Part shown: piece by piece, positions 1 to 8,035 of the stretch | Position numbering within the stretch: position 1 is the first letter of the stretch | Layout: each line of letters starts with the position of its first letter | Source of the DNA: an uncultured Clostridia bacterium | GTDB lineage: Bacteria; Bacillota; Clostridia; Peptostreptococcales; Anaerovoracaceae | Direction: 5' to 3' | NCBI GenBank assembly: GCA_934255135.1 | Contig: CAKQMV010000004.1 | Coordinates: 103,137-167,136, forward strand | Length of the DNA: 64,000 nucleotides | Translations under genes and position numbers: made by a program | The notes under the pieces: generated by a model | What the model saw: only the letters and a program-made list of their open reading frames with translations | Database searches by the model: none | Told to the model about the DNA's origin: nothing

Positions 1-542
1 TTCACATGGAGAAGAGCAACAAGTCAGGATATTCCGCACAGAAGGATATCGATCCTTTTATCGAGAGACTTTCGATGAGATCCTACGGAAGATATATGAT
101 TGGTATCATTGATGATGCCGAGGAGCTTAACGAGACTTCTCAGAATAAGCTTCTCAAGACTCTAGAGGAGCCTGAGGAGAACACTGTAATTATTATTGGA
201 ACGGGCAACAGGGATAATCTGTTATCTACAGTCTGCTCAAGATGCAGAGTTATTAAGGTAGCAGATGACGGTCAGAGGAGCTCGGAGATAAGTCTGGACG
301 AGATAAGGGACAGATTTTTCTACAGGTTCAGAAGTAACGTGGACAAGAAGCTCAAGACGCAGAGCGACGCAATCGCTTTTCTTGGTGCGCTTGAGGACGA
401 ATACAGAGATGCGATGGTAACGGGAAGAGACCTTGACAGAAGCATCAGAGCGATAGAGCTCATTGAGAACACAAGAATGGATATAATAAAGGGAATGTCA
501 CAGAGTGCGGCGCTTAAGAAGCTGCATCTGATGCTCTCTTAG
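1..542 (+). CDS. holB: DNA polymerase III delta' subunit, 3' part
   Basis: This is the C-terminal part of a clamp-loader subunit. The reading frame is open to the left edge, so the gene begins before the window and the first in-frame ATG at 6 is probably internal. The visible part has the AAA+ clamp-loader signatures IDDAEELN (Walker B region) and NKLLKTLEEP, followed by STVCSRCRVI, the sensor-1/SRC segment typical of delta' and tau/gamma. The protein helps load the beta sliding clamp at replication forks. It is followed 13 bases later by ricT, the same order as holB-yaaT in Bacillus, which supports delta' over DnaX. The Walker A region is not visible. Confidence 0.85.
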   Translation, partial: HMEKSNKSGYSAQKDIDPFIERLSMRSYGRYMIGIIDDAEELNETSQNKLLKTLEEPEENTVIIIGTGNRDNLLSTVCSRCRVIKVADDGQRSSEISLDEIRDRFFYRFRSNVDKKLKTQSDAIAFLGALEDEYRDAMVTGRDLDRSIRAIELIENTRMDIIKGMSQSAALKKLHLMLS

Positions 543-555
543 TAAGGGAGGCTAT

Positions 556-1461
556 ATGGTAGAAATAGTTGGCGTTGGGTTTATGAAGGCCGGCAAGACA
601 TATTATTTTGACCCGGAAGGGGTGAAGTATGAGGCCGGTGATATGGTAATTGTCGAGACTGCAAGAGGAATGGAGCTTGGACATATTCTGATTGAGAACA
701 GAGATGTTCCTGACGAAGACATCGTTGCTCCACTCAAGCCGATTACAAGAAGGGCTGAGGAAGCAGATTTTCAGAGATACAGAGAGAATCTTGCAAGACA
801 CGATGAGGCGATGGCTGTATGCAAGGAGAAGATTGAGAAGCACAATCTCGAGATGAAACTTATCGATGCGGAGTTTATGATTGATGGCTCGAAGCTCGTC
901 TTCTACTTCTCAGCTGACGGAAGAATTGACTTCCGTAATCTCGCCAAGGATCTTGCTTCACATTTCAAGATCAGAATCGAGCTTAGACAGATCGGTGTTA
1001 GAGACGAGGCTAAGCTTCTTGGAGGAATCGGAATCTGCGGAAGACCGCTTTGCTGTAACAAGTGGCTTCACGACTTTCAGCCGGTTTCAATCAAGATGGC
1101 TAAGCAGCAGAATCTTTCACTCAATCCATCTAAGATTTCAGGCTCATGCGGAAGACTTATGTGCTGCCTGAACTTTGAGAACAGCACTTACAAGGAACTC
1201 CGTAAGGGAATGCCTAACGATAACGAGAGAATCGAGACTCCAGACGGTATTGCCAAGGTTGTAAGCGTGGATTACTTCAAGGGAATGATTCACACAAGAT
1301 CCATCGAAAGAGATAAGGAAACAGGCGAGGAGATTTTCTCACCAGAGATTAAGACATACTTCAAGAATGAGATTAAGAGACATCGAGTTAACAGACCGGA
1401 AGAGCCTGAACAGCTCGATGAAGAGACTGCAAGACAGATTGAGGAGCTTACAAGAGATTAA
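556..1461 (+). CDS. ricT: RicT/YaaT-type PSP1 domain protein
   Basis: This 301-residue protein matches the PSP1 C-terminal domain family, whose Bacillus member RicT (YaaT) forms the RicA-RicF-RicT (Y-) complex that carries Fe-S clusters and affects RNase Y processing and development. Two cysteine clusters are visible: CGRPLCC at residues 161-167 and CGRLMCC at 198-204, giving the six cysteines expected for cluster binding. A GGAGG ribosome site lies before the ATG. It sits between holB and a TrmN6-like methylase and overlaps the latter by one base (TAATG), so the three are likely co-transcribed. Function here is inferred from the family. Confidence 0.88.
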   Translation: MVEIVGVGFMKAGKTYYFDPEGVKYEAGDMVIVETARGMELGHILIENRDVPDEDIVAPLKPITRRAEEADFQRYRENLARHDEAMAVCKEKIEKHNLEMKLIDAEFMIDGSKLVFYFSADGRIDFRNLAKDLASHFKIRIELRQIGVRDEAKLLGGIGICGRPLCCNKWLHDFQPVSIKMAKQQNLSLNPSKISGSCGRLMCCLNFENSTYKELRKGMPNDNERIETPDGIAKVVSVDYFKGMIHTRSIERDKETGEEIFSPEIKTYFKNEIKRHRVNRPEEPEQLDEETARQIEELTRD

Positions 1462-2216
1462 TGATTGATCTTAAGACTGAAGACATTAAGATAGAGAAGA
1501 CCGGCTTCGGAGATGTCGTGGTCCTGCAGAGGAAGAGCTTTGGCTACGGTGTGGATTCGGTTCTGCTCTCGGCATTTGCTGCTGGAGAGACTGGTGCACC
1601 CCCACTTCGCCAGAATGCCATGGTTTCCGATCTCGGTACTGGAAACGGCATCATTCCGTTCATAGTCGCCCACAAGGTTCCATCATCTCAGGTTACAGGC
1701 TTTGATGTAAGAGAGGATGCAATCGATAGAGCGAATCAGGGGTGTGAGATGAACGGTCTTACTGACAGGGTCAGTTTTGTGAGAACGGATATCATGTCCG
1801 AAGATATGGCCGAGTATCGCGGCAGGTTTGATGTGGTTCTAAGCAACCCTCCATATTTCAGACGAAGCGGGGCGGTTAGATCGGAGCGTGATGACAGATA
1901 CATCGCAAGACACGAGACGACGGCAGACCTCGGCGATTTTGTCCGTACAGCTGTGAAGCTACTTATGCCAAAAGGATCTTTATATATGGTTCACAGACCC
2001 GACAGGCTGAGTGATATAATTTATGAAATGAGATCTGCCGGAATTGAACCGAAGACACTTCAGATGGTTGTCCCAAGGAAGGGCGCGGCTCCGAATATTA
2101 TGCTTATTCACGGTGTGAAGGGTGCGGGCTCTGAGCTTAAGGTTCTGCCTGAGATTACGGTTCACACATCGGATAATGGTTATACAGAAGAGATTCTAAG
2201 ACTCTATGAGAGATAA
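1461..2216 (+). CDS. TrmN6/YabB-like tRNA1(Val) adenine-N6 methyltransferase
   Basis: A 251-residue class I SAM-dependent methyltransferase. The N-terminal region GFGDVVVLQRKSFGYGVDSVLL and the SAM motif DLGTGNGIIPFI (about residue 57) are typical of the YabB/YfiC family, and NPPYF (near residue 129) is the N6-adenine methylase catalytic motif. The family methylates A37 of tRNA1(Val) in Escherichia coli. The start codon overlaps the ricT stop by one base, indicating translational coupling, and the same neighbourhood (holB, ricT, yabB) is common in Firmicutes. The exact tRNA substrate is inferred. Confidence 0.85.
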   Translation: MIDLKTEDIKIEKTGFGDVVVLQRKSFGYGVDSVLLSAFAAGETGAPPLRQNAMVSDLGTGNGIIPFIVAHKVPSSQVTGFDVREDAIDRANQGCEMNGLTDRVSFVRTDIMSEDMAEYRGRFDVVLSNPPYFRRSGAVRSERDDRYIARHETTADLGDFVRTAVKLLMPKGSLYMVHRPDRLSDIIYEMRSAGIEPKTLQMVVPRKGAAPNIMLIHGVKGAGSELKVLPEITVHTSDNGYTEEILRLYER

Positions 2217-2231
2217 ACAGGAGATTGAATT

Positions 2232-2504
2232 ATGAATATTACAATTAACTTTGATAATGCGCTCCTAGGGCTTTTGTTCATTGCGCTGATTGTGCTGGTT
2301 GTTTTTCTTATTATTCTGACAGCGAAGCTTATCGGTACAGTTAATAGAGCGAACGCTACTCTTGATGAGACATCAGAGCTTATCAACACTGCAGGCAGAG
2401 AGGTCAGCAGTCTTGCGAGCACTGTTTCAAGCATTGCAAGTCCTAAGAAACTTGCACACAAGGGAGCAATGGCTGTTGCATCAAAGGCAATCAGAAAGAG
2501 ATAG
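2232..2504 (+). CDS. small membrane protein, DUF948-like
   Basis: This 90-residue protein has a single strongly hydrophobic N-terminal segment (about residues 12-36) followed by a polar, Ala/Ser/Thr-rich helical tail that ends KAIRKR. A GGAG-type ribosome site precedes the ATG. The layout (one membrane anchor plus an amphipathic tail with heptad-like spacing) resembles DUF948 proteins, but no catalytic motif is visible. The next gene encodes a protein of similar architecture, so the two look like diverged tandem paralogues between the methylase and murA. No specific function can be assigned. Confidence 0.7.
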   Translation: MNITINFDNALLGLLFIALIVLVVFLIILTAKLIGTVNRANATLDETSELINTAGREVSSLASTVSSIASPKKLAHKGAMAVASKAIRKR

Positions 2505-2525
2505 ATATAGAAGACCGGAGGATTT

Positions 2526-2846
2526 GTGATGAGCATTAATTTATCATTTAATCAGGTTCTTGCCGTTATTCTGGTGGGAATGCTGCTGGTGCTTCTGATT
2601 ACGATTATTGTGCTGACTTCTAAGACCTTGAAGACAGTTAAGAAATTCGATGGACTTGCGGATGCTTCATACAGTGTCGTAGATTCCGTAAATGGCGCAG
2701 TTGATAATACTGTGAACGGAATCGTGTCGAGTGTGTCGAACATATCGGTGAATACAGCGAAGCTTAACGCTGTAGCGGCAGCGATTATAGTGATAGAAGT
2801 TGACAGAAAGATCAGAAGAATAAAGAAGAAATTAAAGAAGAAATAG
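2526..2846 (+). CDS. small membrane protein, paralogue of the preceding gene
   Basis: A 106-residue protein with an N-terminal transmembrane segment (about residues 9-31), a Val/Asn/Ser-rich middle that could form a coiled coil, a second moderately hydrophobic stretch (NAVAAAIIVIEV, about 79-91) and a very basic C-terminus (RKIRRIKKKLKKK). It shares the short start (SINLSFNQVL versus NITINFDNAL), the anchor position and the overall layout with the gene just upstream. It ends 12 bases before murA and is probably in the same operon. Function is unknown. Confidence 0.7.
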   Translation: MMSINLSFNQVLAVILVGMLLVLLITIIVLTSKTLKTVKKFDGLADASYSVVDSVNGAVDNTVNGIVSSVSNISVNTAKLNAVAAAIIVIEVDRKIRRIKKKLKKK

Positions 2847-2858
2847 GGAGATAGTCAA

Positions 2859-4127
2859 ATGGCGAAGATTCTTGTCAATAATAATGGACCGCTTCACGGT
2901 GAGGTGGAAATCAGTGGAGCAAAGAATGCGGTACTTCCGCTTCTCGCTGCTACTCTTCTAACTGAGAATGAGTGTGCTATCGAGGGTGTTCCTGCTCTTG
3001 CTGACGTTCAGGTAATGAAGAAGATGCTTGCTAACTATGGTGCAAAGGTTGATGATTCAGAGCCTGGTTTTGTAAAGGTTTGTGCTGATACAATCACAAC
3101 TGTTGAGGGAGACCCTGCACTTGTTCAAGAGATGAGAGCATCAACTGTTGCAATGGGACCACTTCTTGCAAGATGTAAGAAGTGCATAATGCCTATGCCA
3201 GGTGGATGTACAATTGGTAAGAGACCAATCGACCTTCATCTTAAGGGCTTTAAGGCTCTTGGTGCAACAGTAATCGAGGAAGAGGACAAAGTAATCATCG
3301 ATGCGCCTAACGGACTGAAGGGTGATGCAATCTACCTCGACTTCCCAAGTGTTGGTGCAACTGAGAATATCCTTATGGCCGCTGTACTTGCTGAGGGTGT
3401 AACAATCATCGAGAACGCAGCGAAGGAGCCAGAAATCATCGATCTTGCTAACCTTCTTAATAAGATGGGAGCTAAGATCAAGAGCGCTGGTACTGATATG
3501 ATTCGTATCGAGGGTGTTGAGAAGCTTTCTGGTGCGATTCATGAGGTAATTCCTGACAGAATTGAGACTGGAACATTCATGCTTGCGGCTGCAATCACAA
3601 GAGGTAATGTACTTGTTAAGAATGCAATTCCTGGTCACGTTAGACCTATCATCGCAAAGCTTAAGGAATGTGGTGTTAAGGTTGAGGTTCAGGATGAGGG
3701 TATTTATGTAGATGCAAGAGAGGGCGAGCTTGTTGCAACTGATATTAAGACTCTTCCTTACCCAGGATTCCCTACAGATATTCAGTCACCATTTATGGCA
3801 TTTCTGACAACTGTAAAGGGCAAGAGCACCGTAAGAGAGACTGTATTTGAGAACAGATTCATGCATGTTGTTGAGCTTAACCGTATGGGAGCTGATATTG
3901 AAACAGAGAGCAGCAGAGAAGCTGTTATCAATGGTGGCAAGCCTCTTCACGGAGCGAAGGTTCGTGCAACTGACCTTAGAGCAGGTGCTGCAATGGTTCT
4001 TGCGGGACTTGTTGCTTCGGGAACAACTGAGGTCAGTGAGATTTACCATATCGAGAGAGGATATGAGAATTTCGTAAGCAAGTTTAAATCTATCGGTGCA
4101 GATCTTATGAAGGTTAATGAGGATTAG
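2859..4127 (+). CDS. murA: UDP-N-acetylglucosamine 1-carboxyvinyltransferase
   Basis: MurA transfers enolpyruvate from phosphoenolpyruvate to UDP-GlcNAc, the first committed step of peptidoglycan synthesis, in the cytoplasm. The 422-residue length is normal. The conserved SGAKNA motif (residues 19-24; Lys22 and Asn23 bind substrate) and the catalytic loop PGGCTIGKRPIDLH with Cys117 are visible. A cysteine rather than aspartate at this site is associated with fosfomycin sensitivity in other species. A GGGAG ribosome site precedes the ATG. The stop codon is adjacent to the start of fbp, suggesting co-transcription. Confidence 0.95.
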   Translation: MAKILVNNNGPLHGEVEISGAKNAVLPLLAATLLTENECAIEGVPALADVQVMKKMLANYGAKVDDSEPGFVKVCADTITTVEGDPALVQEMRASTVAMGPLLARCKKCIMPMPGGCTIGKRPIDLHLKGFKALGATVIEEEDKVIIDAPNGLKGDAIYLDFPSVGATENILMAAVLAEGVTIIENAAKEPEIIDLANLLNKMGAKIKSAGTDMIRIEGVEKLSGAIHEVIPDRIETGTFMLAAAITRGNVLVKNAIPGHVRPIIAKLKECGVKVEVQDEGIYVDAREGELVATDIKTLPYPGFPTDIQSPFMAFLTTVKGKSTVRETVFENRFMHVVELNRMGADIETESSREAVINGGKPLHGAKVRATDLRAGAAMVLAGLVASGTTEVSEIYHIERGYENFVSKFKSIGADLMKVNED

Positions 4128-4129
4128 TG

Positions 4130-6109
4130 ATGAACAGAGAGAAGTATCTAAATCTGCTCGCGCAGCAGTACCCGAACCACAGAAAGGTTAAGACCGAGAT
4201 TGTCAATCTGAAGGCGATTCAGGCACTTCCTAAAGGATCAGAGTTTTTCCTGTCAGACATTCACGGAGAGTTTGATGCTTTCGAGTATTTTGTTCGAAGC
4301 GGCTCTGGAATAATCAGAGAGAAGATTGATGTAGCTTTTGGCGACACGCTGACAGAGGAAGAGAGATACAGCCTCGCTTCACTTATTTATGATCCGGACG
4401 CAGAGCTTGCAAGAAGAAAGAAGTCTGAGGATGACTATATTGCATGGTCAAGAACTGCTATCAGCAGACTGATTGTTATTGCGAGAGTTGCCGCCAACAA
4501 GTATACAAGATCTAAGGTTCGTAAGATTCTCCCTGATAACACAGGTTATATTATGGATGAGCTTATGTATGCAGATGATGTTGAAGAGCGTGAGCAGTAT
4601 TATCAGGAAATCATCGACTCTGTTGTCGAATACAAGTCAACTGACACTCTTATAAGAGAGTTTACTGATGTAATCAGCGAATGCACGGTAGATCATCTTC
4701 ATATAATCGGAGACCTTTTTGACAGAGGCCCTAAGTCACATGAGATTCTTGATTATCTCATGACTAAGAGAGATATCGATATTCAGTGGGGTAACCATGA
4801 TATTCTGTGGATGGGTGCAGCATGCGGTAACAGAGCGTGCATCGCTAACATGATCAGAATCAATGTAAGATACAACAATTTCGATATGCTCGAGTACGGC
4901 TATGGTTTCAATCTGAGACCTCTTGCAACTATGGCAGAGCAGATTTACGGTGATGATCCATGCGAATTTTTCCAGCCTAATACTCTTGATAAGAACAGAT
5001 TCGACCCTATTCCTGAGGAGCTTGCTGCGAAGATGCACAAGATGATTGCAATATGTCAGTTCAAGTGTGAAGGACAGGAGATTCTGAAGCATCCTGAGTA
5101 TCATCTTGATAATAGAAATCTTATCGACAAGATTGATTTCGAGAACGGCACAGTAAATATTGCAGGCATTGATTATCCAATGAGGGATATTAATCTTCCT
5201 ACAATTGATCCTGATGATCCGTTCACACTGACTCCTGAAGAGGAGGAGGTTATGGTTGCGCTTGAGGCTTCAATCATCAAGTCTGAGAAGCTTCAGACTC
5301 ATGTTAGATTCCTGTTCAGCCACGGCGCAATGTACAAGGTTTATAATGGTAACGTTTTCTATCATGGAAGCATTCCTTTCAATGAGGATGGCAGCTTCAA
5401 GGCTGTTGAGATTGACGGCGATATGCACAAGGGCGCAGATATTTTCCGCAAGTACGATGAGGTCGTAAGAAGCATTTATTTCGACAATCCTGAGGGTGAG
5501 AAGAGAGCTGATGCTGCGGCGCTTATATGGTACCTGTGGCTCGGTCCTGATTCACCACTCTTTGGTAAGGATCAGATGACTACTTTTGAGAGACTTTTCA
5601 TTGCGGACAAGGCTACTCACAAGGAACATACAGTTCCGTATTACAAGCTTATCAACCGAGAGGATATCTGCGAGAAGATTCTCGAAGATTTCGGTCTCGA
5701 TTCAGATAAGGGCAAGATTCTGAATGGCCATGTACCTGTAAAGATCAAGGATGGAGAATCACCAATCAAGGGTAACGGCAAGCTGTTTGTTATTGATGGT
5801 GGTATTTCGAAGGCTTATCACAAGACAACAGGAATTGCAGGCTATACATTTATCTTTACATCGGGTAGAATGGTTCTAGCCGAACATCATGCTTATGAGC
5901 AGATTGATGAGGATGGCAATCAGACATTCCACAAGCCTGTTATGCATGAGGTAGAGAACTTTGAGGATAAGAGAATCAGAGTTCGAGACACCGATCAGGG
6001 CAAGATAATTGAGCAACAGATTTCAGATCTTAATGAGCTTTACAAGGAGATGGTCAACGGAACCATCAAGGAGGTTTATCCGCCTAAGGGCAAGTATTAT
6101 TCTAAATAG
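4130..6109 (+). CDS. fbp: fructose-1,6-bisphosphatase, class III
   Basis: This gluconeogenic enzyme hydrolyses fructose-1,6-bisphosphate to fructose-6-phosphate. It is the long Firmicutes class III form (about 659 residues), unrelated to class I FBPases. It carries the metallophosphoesterase motifs: SDIHGEFDAF (about residue 43), HIIGDLFDRGP, WGNHDILWMGA and NGHVPVK. The start is either ATG 4130 or an adjacent GTG at 4127 that overlaps the murA stop; ATG is preferred. The family is often controlled by phosphoenolpyruvate or AMP. A 28-codon gene with its own ribosome site follows immediately. Confidence 0.94.
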   Translation: MNREKYLNLLAQQYPNHRKVKTEIVNLKAIQALPKGSEFFLSDIHGEFDAFEYFVRSGSGIIREKIDVAFGDTLTEEERYSLASLIYDPDAELARRKKSEDDYIAWSRTAISRLIVIARVAANKYTRSKVRKILPDNTGYIMDELMYADDVEEREQYYQEIIDSVVEYKSTDTLIREFTDVISECTVDHLHIIGDLFDRGPKSHEILDYLMTKRDIDIQWGNHDILWMGAACGNRACIANMIRINVRYNNFDMLEYGYGFNLRPLATMAEQIYGDDPCEFFQPNTLDKNRFDPIPEELAAKMHKMIAICQFKCEGQEILKHPEYHLDNRNLIDKIDFENGTVNIAGIDYPMRDINLPTIDPDDPFTLTPEEEEVMVALEASIIKSEKLQTHVRFLFSHGAMYKVYNGNVFYHGSIPFNEDGSFKAVEIDGDMHKGADIFRKYDEVVRSIYFDNPEGEKRADAAALIWYLWLGPDSPLFGKDQMTTFERLFIADKATHKEHTVPYYKLINREDICEKILEDFGLDSDKGKILNGHVPVKIKDGESPIKGNGKLFVIDGGISKAYHKTTGIAGYTFIFTSGRMVLAEHHAYEQIDEDGNQTFHKPVMHEVENFEDKRIRVRDTDQGKIIEQQISDLNELYKEMVNGTIKEVYPPKGKYYSK

Positions 6110-6124
6110 GAGGGCGATAACAGA

Positions 6125-6211
6125 ATGGAGAAACTACTAGGAGCTGTTCTTTTCGGCATGTGCATCTGGTACCTGCTGATTGTATTTAAGAACAACAGAC
6201 ACAAGCTATAA
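6125..6211 (+). CDS. 28-residue hydrophobic peptide
   Basis: A very short reading frame, MEKLLGAVLFGMCIWYLLIV followed by FKNNRHKL and TAA. An AGGAGGG ribosome site overlapping the fbp stop region (about 6108-6114) is correctly spaced for the ATG at 6125. The product would be one transmembrane helix with a short positively charged cytoplasmic end, a typical small membrane protein. A Rho-independent terminator follows within 20 bases, so it closes the murA-fbp operon. It is too short to assign by homology. The strong ribosome site and the anchor-plus-basic-tail layout make it more likely real than chance. Confidence 0.55.
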   Translation: MEKLLGAVLFGMCIWYLLIVFKNNRHKL

Positions 6212-6226
6212 TCTGCAGAAGACTCA

Positions 6227-6259
6227 AATGCCGGCCGCGCAAGCGTGCCGGTATTTTTT
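6227..6259 (+). terminator. terminator of the murA-fbp operon
   Basis: A GC-rich imperfect hairpin (left arm ATGCCGGCCGC, right arm GCGTGCCGGTAT, loop near GCAAGC) is followed by TTTTTT. It ends the long plus-strand operon. Confidence 0.8.
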
Positions 6260-6283
6260 AGGTCAGAATATTTATGATATGAT

Positions 6284-6316
6284 AAAAGCTCCAGTATCTT
6301 GCGATACTGGAGCTTT
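6284..6316 (-). terminator. hairpin downstream of tRNA-Arg
   Basis: A perfect hairpin with arms AAAGCTCCAGTATC and GATACTGGAGCTTT lies directly beyond the 3' end of the minus-strand tRNA. On the minus strand it is followed by only a short T-rich stretch (TTTTATC). It probably ends the tRNA transcript and may also act on the plus strand. Confidence 0.65.
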
Positions 6317-6318
6317 AC

Positions 6319-6395
6319 TGGTGTACCCGCAGGGGCTCGAACCCCGAACCTTCTGATTCGTAGTCAGACACTCTATCCAATTGAGCTACGGGTAC
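6319..6395 (-). tRNA. tRNA-Arg (anticodon ACG)
   Basis: The minus strand reads as a complete tRNA: acceptor GTACCCG paired with CGGGTAC, discriminator A, and a genome-encoded CCA end. The anticodon stem TCTGA/TCAGA encloses loop CTACGAA, giving anticodon ACG, which after A34-to-inosine editing reads CGU/CGC/CGA arginine codons. The T arm GGTTCGAGCCC is intact. Confidence 0.95.
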
Positions 6396-6499
6396 ATAAA
6401 TATTAAAAACATCTTGATTATTATATGCTACAATCGGCAAAATGTCAATAGCATCTGCATATATATAATAAGAAGATAAATGAACGATAGAATAAAGAA

Positions 6500-6523
6500 A
6501 AGCTCCGGGCTGAGCCGGAGCTT
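6500..6523 (-). terminator. terminator of proline racemase gene
   Basis: Arms AAGCTCCGG and CCGGAGCTT enclose a 6-base loop. On the minus strand the stem is followed by TTCTTTATT. It lies 30 bases beyond the racemase stop codon. Confidence 0.75.
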
Positions 6524-6552
6524 AAATCTTACTTAACTAAATGTCTAGACGA

Positions 6553-7617
6553 TTAGATTGAGAATCCCTTAGTCATCTTGTCATCATCATCCATGAACCA
6601 CTTAGCCTCTCCGCAGAGGTAAGCAGCACCAGTAACCTGTGGGATAATAGCATCGAACTCACCAACCTTAGCTGTGTCAGCGATAGTTCCGATGAACTTA
6701 GTTCCGATGAATGACTCGTATACGAACTTCTCGCCTACGCCAAGCTCACCGTGCTTGTAGAGGTATGACATCTTAGCTGATGTACCAGTTCCACAAGGTG
6801 ATCTGTCAAGCTGTGGGTTAGCGAAGTCTCCGAAGACAACGAGGTTTCTAAGAGCAAACTTAGCATCTGGGCAGTATGCCTTAGCATCGAGGTCAGTTGT
6901 GCAGTAGTTCTCGACAAGGTCAACTGAAGTGATGTCTAGCTCTGGGTGCTGAATCTCAAACTTCTCATTGATCTCCTTAAGAGCAAAGCTTGACCACTCT
7001 GTGAGGAACTTTGAAGTCTCTGGGCTTACCTTGATTCCGAAGTTCTTCTCTGTATCTACGAGAGCGAAGAATGATCCACCGAAGCAGATGTCGAATACAA
7101 CCTTCTTGCCCTGATACTCGAGCTCGCAGTTCTCCTTGTATACGAATGCAGGAACGTTAGTAAGAGTTACGCCAGTAACCTTGCCGTCCTTGCAGTCAGC
7201 AACTGTTCTTACGATTCCAGCAGGTGCCTCAAGAACTACCTCAGTCTGTGGCTCCTTCATCTCCATGAGTCCACCCTCGAGGATAGCTGTTACAGTACCG
7301 ATTGTGCAGTGTCCACACATGTTGAGGTATCCACCACCATCAAGGAAGAATACTCCGAAATCAGCTTCCTTGTTAACTGGCTCACAGATGAATGAACCGA
7401 ACATGTCGTGGTGTCCTCTAGGCTCGAACATAAGCATTGTTCTGAGGTAATCATAGTGCTTCTCGAGGTAATGCTTCTTCTCGATCATAGTGTTGCCAGG
7501 AACATCTGGGCAGTCAAGGCATACTCTGCAGTACTCACCCTCTGTGTGTGCCTCGATTGTTCTTAGAACTTCGTGGTTGTAGTTGTTGTAATTAATCTTT
7601 GCTTCATATTTAGCCAT
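6553..7617 (-). CDS. prdF: proline racemase
   Basis: This 354-residue enzyme interconverts L- and D-proline and so feeds D-proline reductase. Both catalytic cysteines of the family are present: Cys101 in MCGHCTIG and Cys275 in DRSPCGTGTSA. Two cysteines indicate a racemase/epimerase rather than the Ser/Thr-containing hydroxyproline dehydratase relatives. It is transcribed away from the prdC-prdE block but lies next to it, which supports proline rather than hydroxyproline as substrate. A GGAGG site lies before the ATG, with its own promoter and a hairpin leader further upstream. The symbol follows usage in Clostridioides clusters. Confidence 0.92.
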   Translation of the reverse strand: MAKYEAKINYNNYNHEVLRTIEAHTEGEYCRVCLDCPDVPGNTMIEKKHYLEKHYDYLRTMLMFEPRGHHDMFGSFICEPVNKEADFGVFFLDGGGYLNMCGHCTIGTVTAILEGGLMEMKEPQTEVVLEAPAGIVRTVADCKDGKVTGVTLTNVPAFVYKENCELEYQGKKVVFDICFGGSFFALVDTEKNFGIKVSPETSKFLTEWSSFALKEINEKFEIQHPELDITSVDLVENYCTTDLDAKAYCPDAKFALRNLVVFGDFANPQLDRSPCGTGTSAKMSYLYKHGELGVGEKFVYESFIGTKFIGTIADTAKVGEFDAIIPQVTGAAYLCGEAKWFMDDDDKMTKGFSI

Positions 7618-7656
7618 TATTATAATCCTCCTAAGTAATAATAACCAATTTCATGT

Positions 7657-7718
7657 AGGCATCCCCCGCGAATGCCTCTGATAACTGAAATATACTCCAC
7701 CCTGATAGTTAATGTCAA
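7657..7718 (-). promoter_or_regulatory. racemase promoter and leader hairpin
   Basis: On the minus strand, TTGACA (7713-7718) and TATATT (7689-7694) are separated by 18 bases, a good sigma-A promoter. The leader then contains a hairpin with arms AGGCAT/ATGCCT (7657-7677) and a 9-base loop ending GGGGG. The hairpin is well upstream of the ribosome site and has no U-run, so it is not a terminator. Together with the following entries this accounts for the 418-base racemase-prdC gap; 7783-7911 is AT-rich without recognised structure. Confidence 0.65.
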
Positions 7719-7758
7719 TGGAAAAGAATTATCCGGAATGCATAAAAATAAAACAGAC

Positions 7759-7782
7759 AAAGCCCGTAATGACGGGCTTTTT
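7759..7782 (+). terminator. terminator-like hairpin between divergent promoters
   Basis: Arms AAAGCCCGT/ACGGGCTTT enclose a 4-base loop and are followed by TT. It has the form of a plus-strand intrinsic terminator, but no plus-strand gene lies before it. It sits between the racemase and prdC promoters and may insulate them from antisense or spurious transcription. Confidence 0.5.
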
Positions 7783-7911
7783 GCACGTATATATAGGAAA
7801 AGAATCTTTGAATGTCCATTAAAAAAGTCAAAAAATTAACAAAAACTTAATTCTATTTAATCTTGAATAAGAAACTATAAAGATAACTGATAAGAAATTA
7901 ACGATTTATTG

Positions 7912-7992
7912 TTGAATTAAATACGAGCAAGTGTTAACATAGGAATGCAAAGGGGACTTAGTGTGCCCACGATCCGTATGCAACGGATTGGG
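7912..7992 (+). promoter_or_regulatory. prdC promoter and structured leader
   Basis: TTGAAT (7912-7917) and TAACAT (7935-7940) are 17 bases apart, a reasonable sigma-A promoter; an 8-base palindrome TGTTAACA overlaps the -10. The roughly 90-base leader holds AAAGGGGACTTAG and then a hairpin with inner arms ATCCGT/ACGGAT extended by CCCA/TGGG (7966-7992). No U-run follows. No sigma-54 (-24/-12) promoter was seen here by eye, although PrdR of other species is a sigma-54-type activator. Confidence 0.55.
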
Positions 7993-8035
7993 TTATTTAA
8001 ACAATTTTACTTTATAATTATAAGGAGAATGTGTC

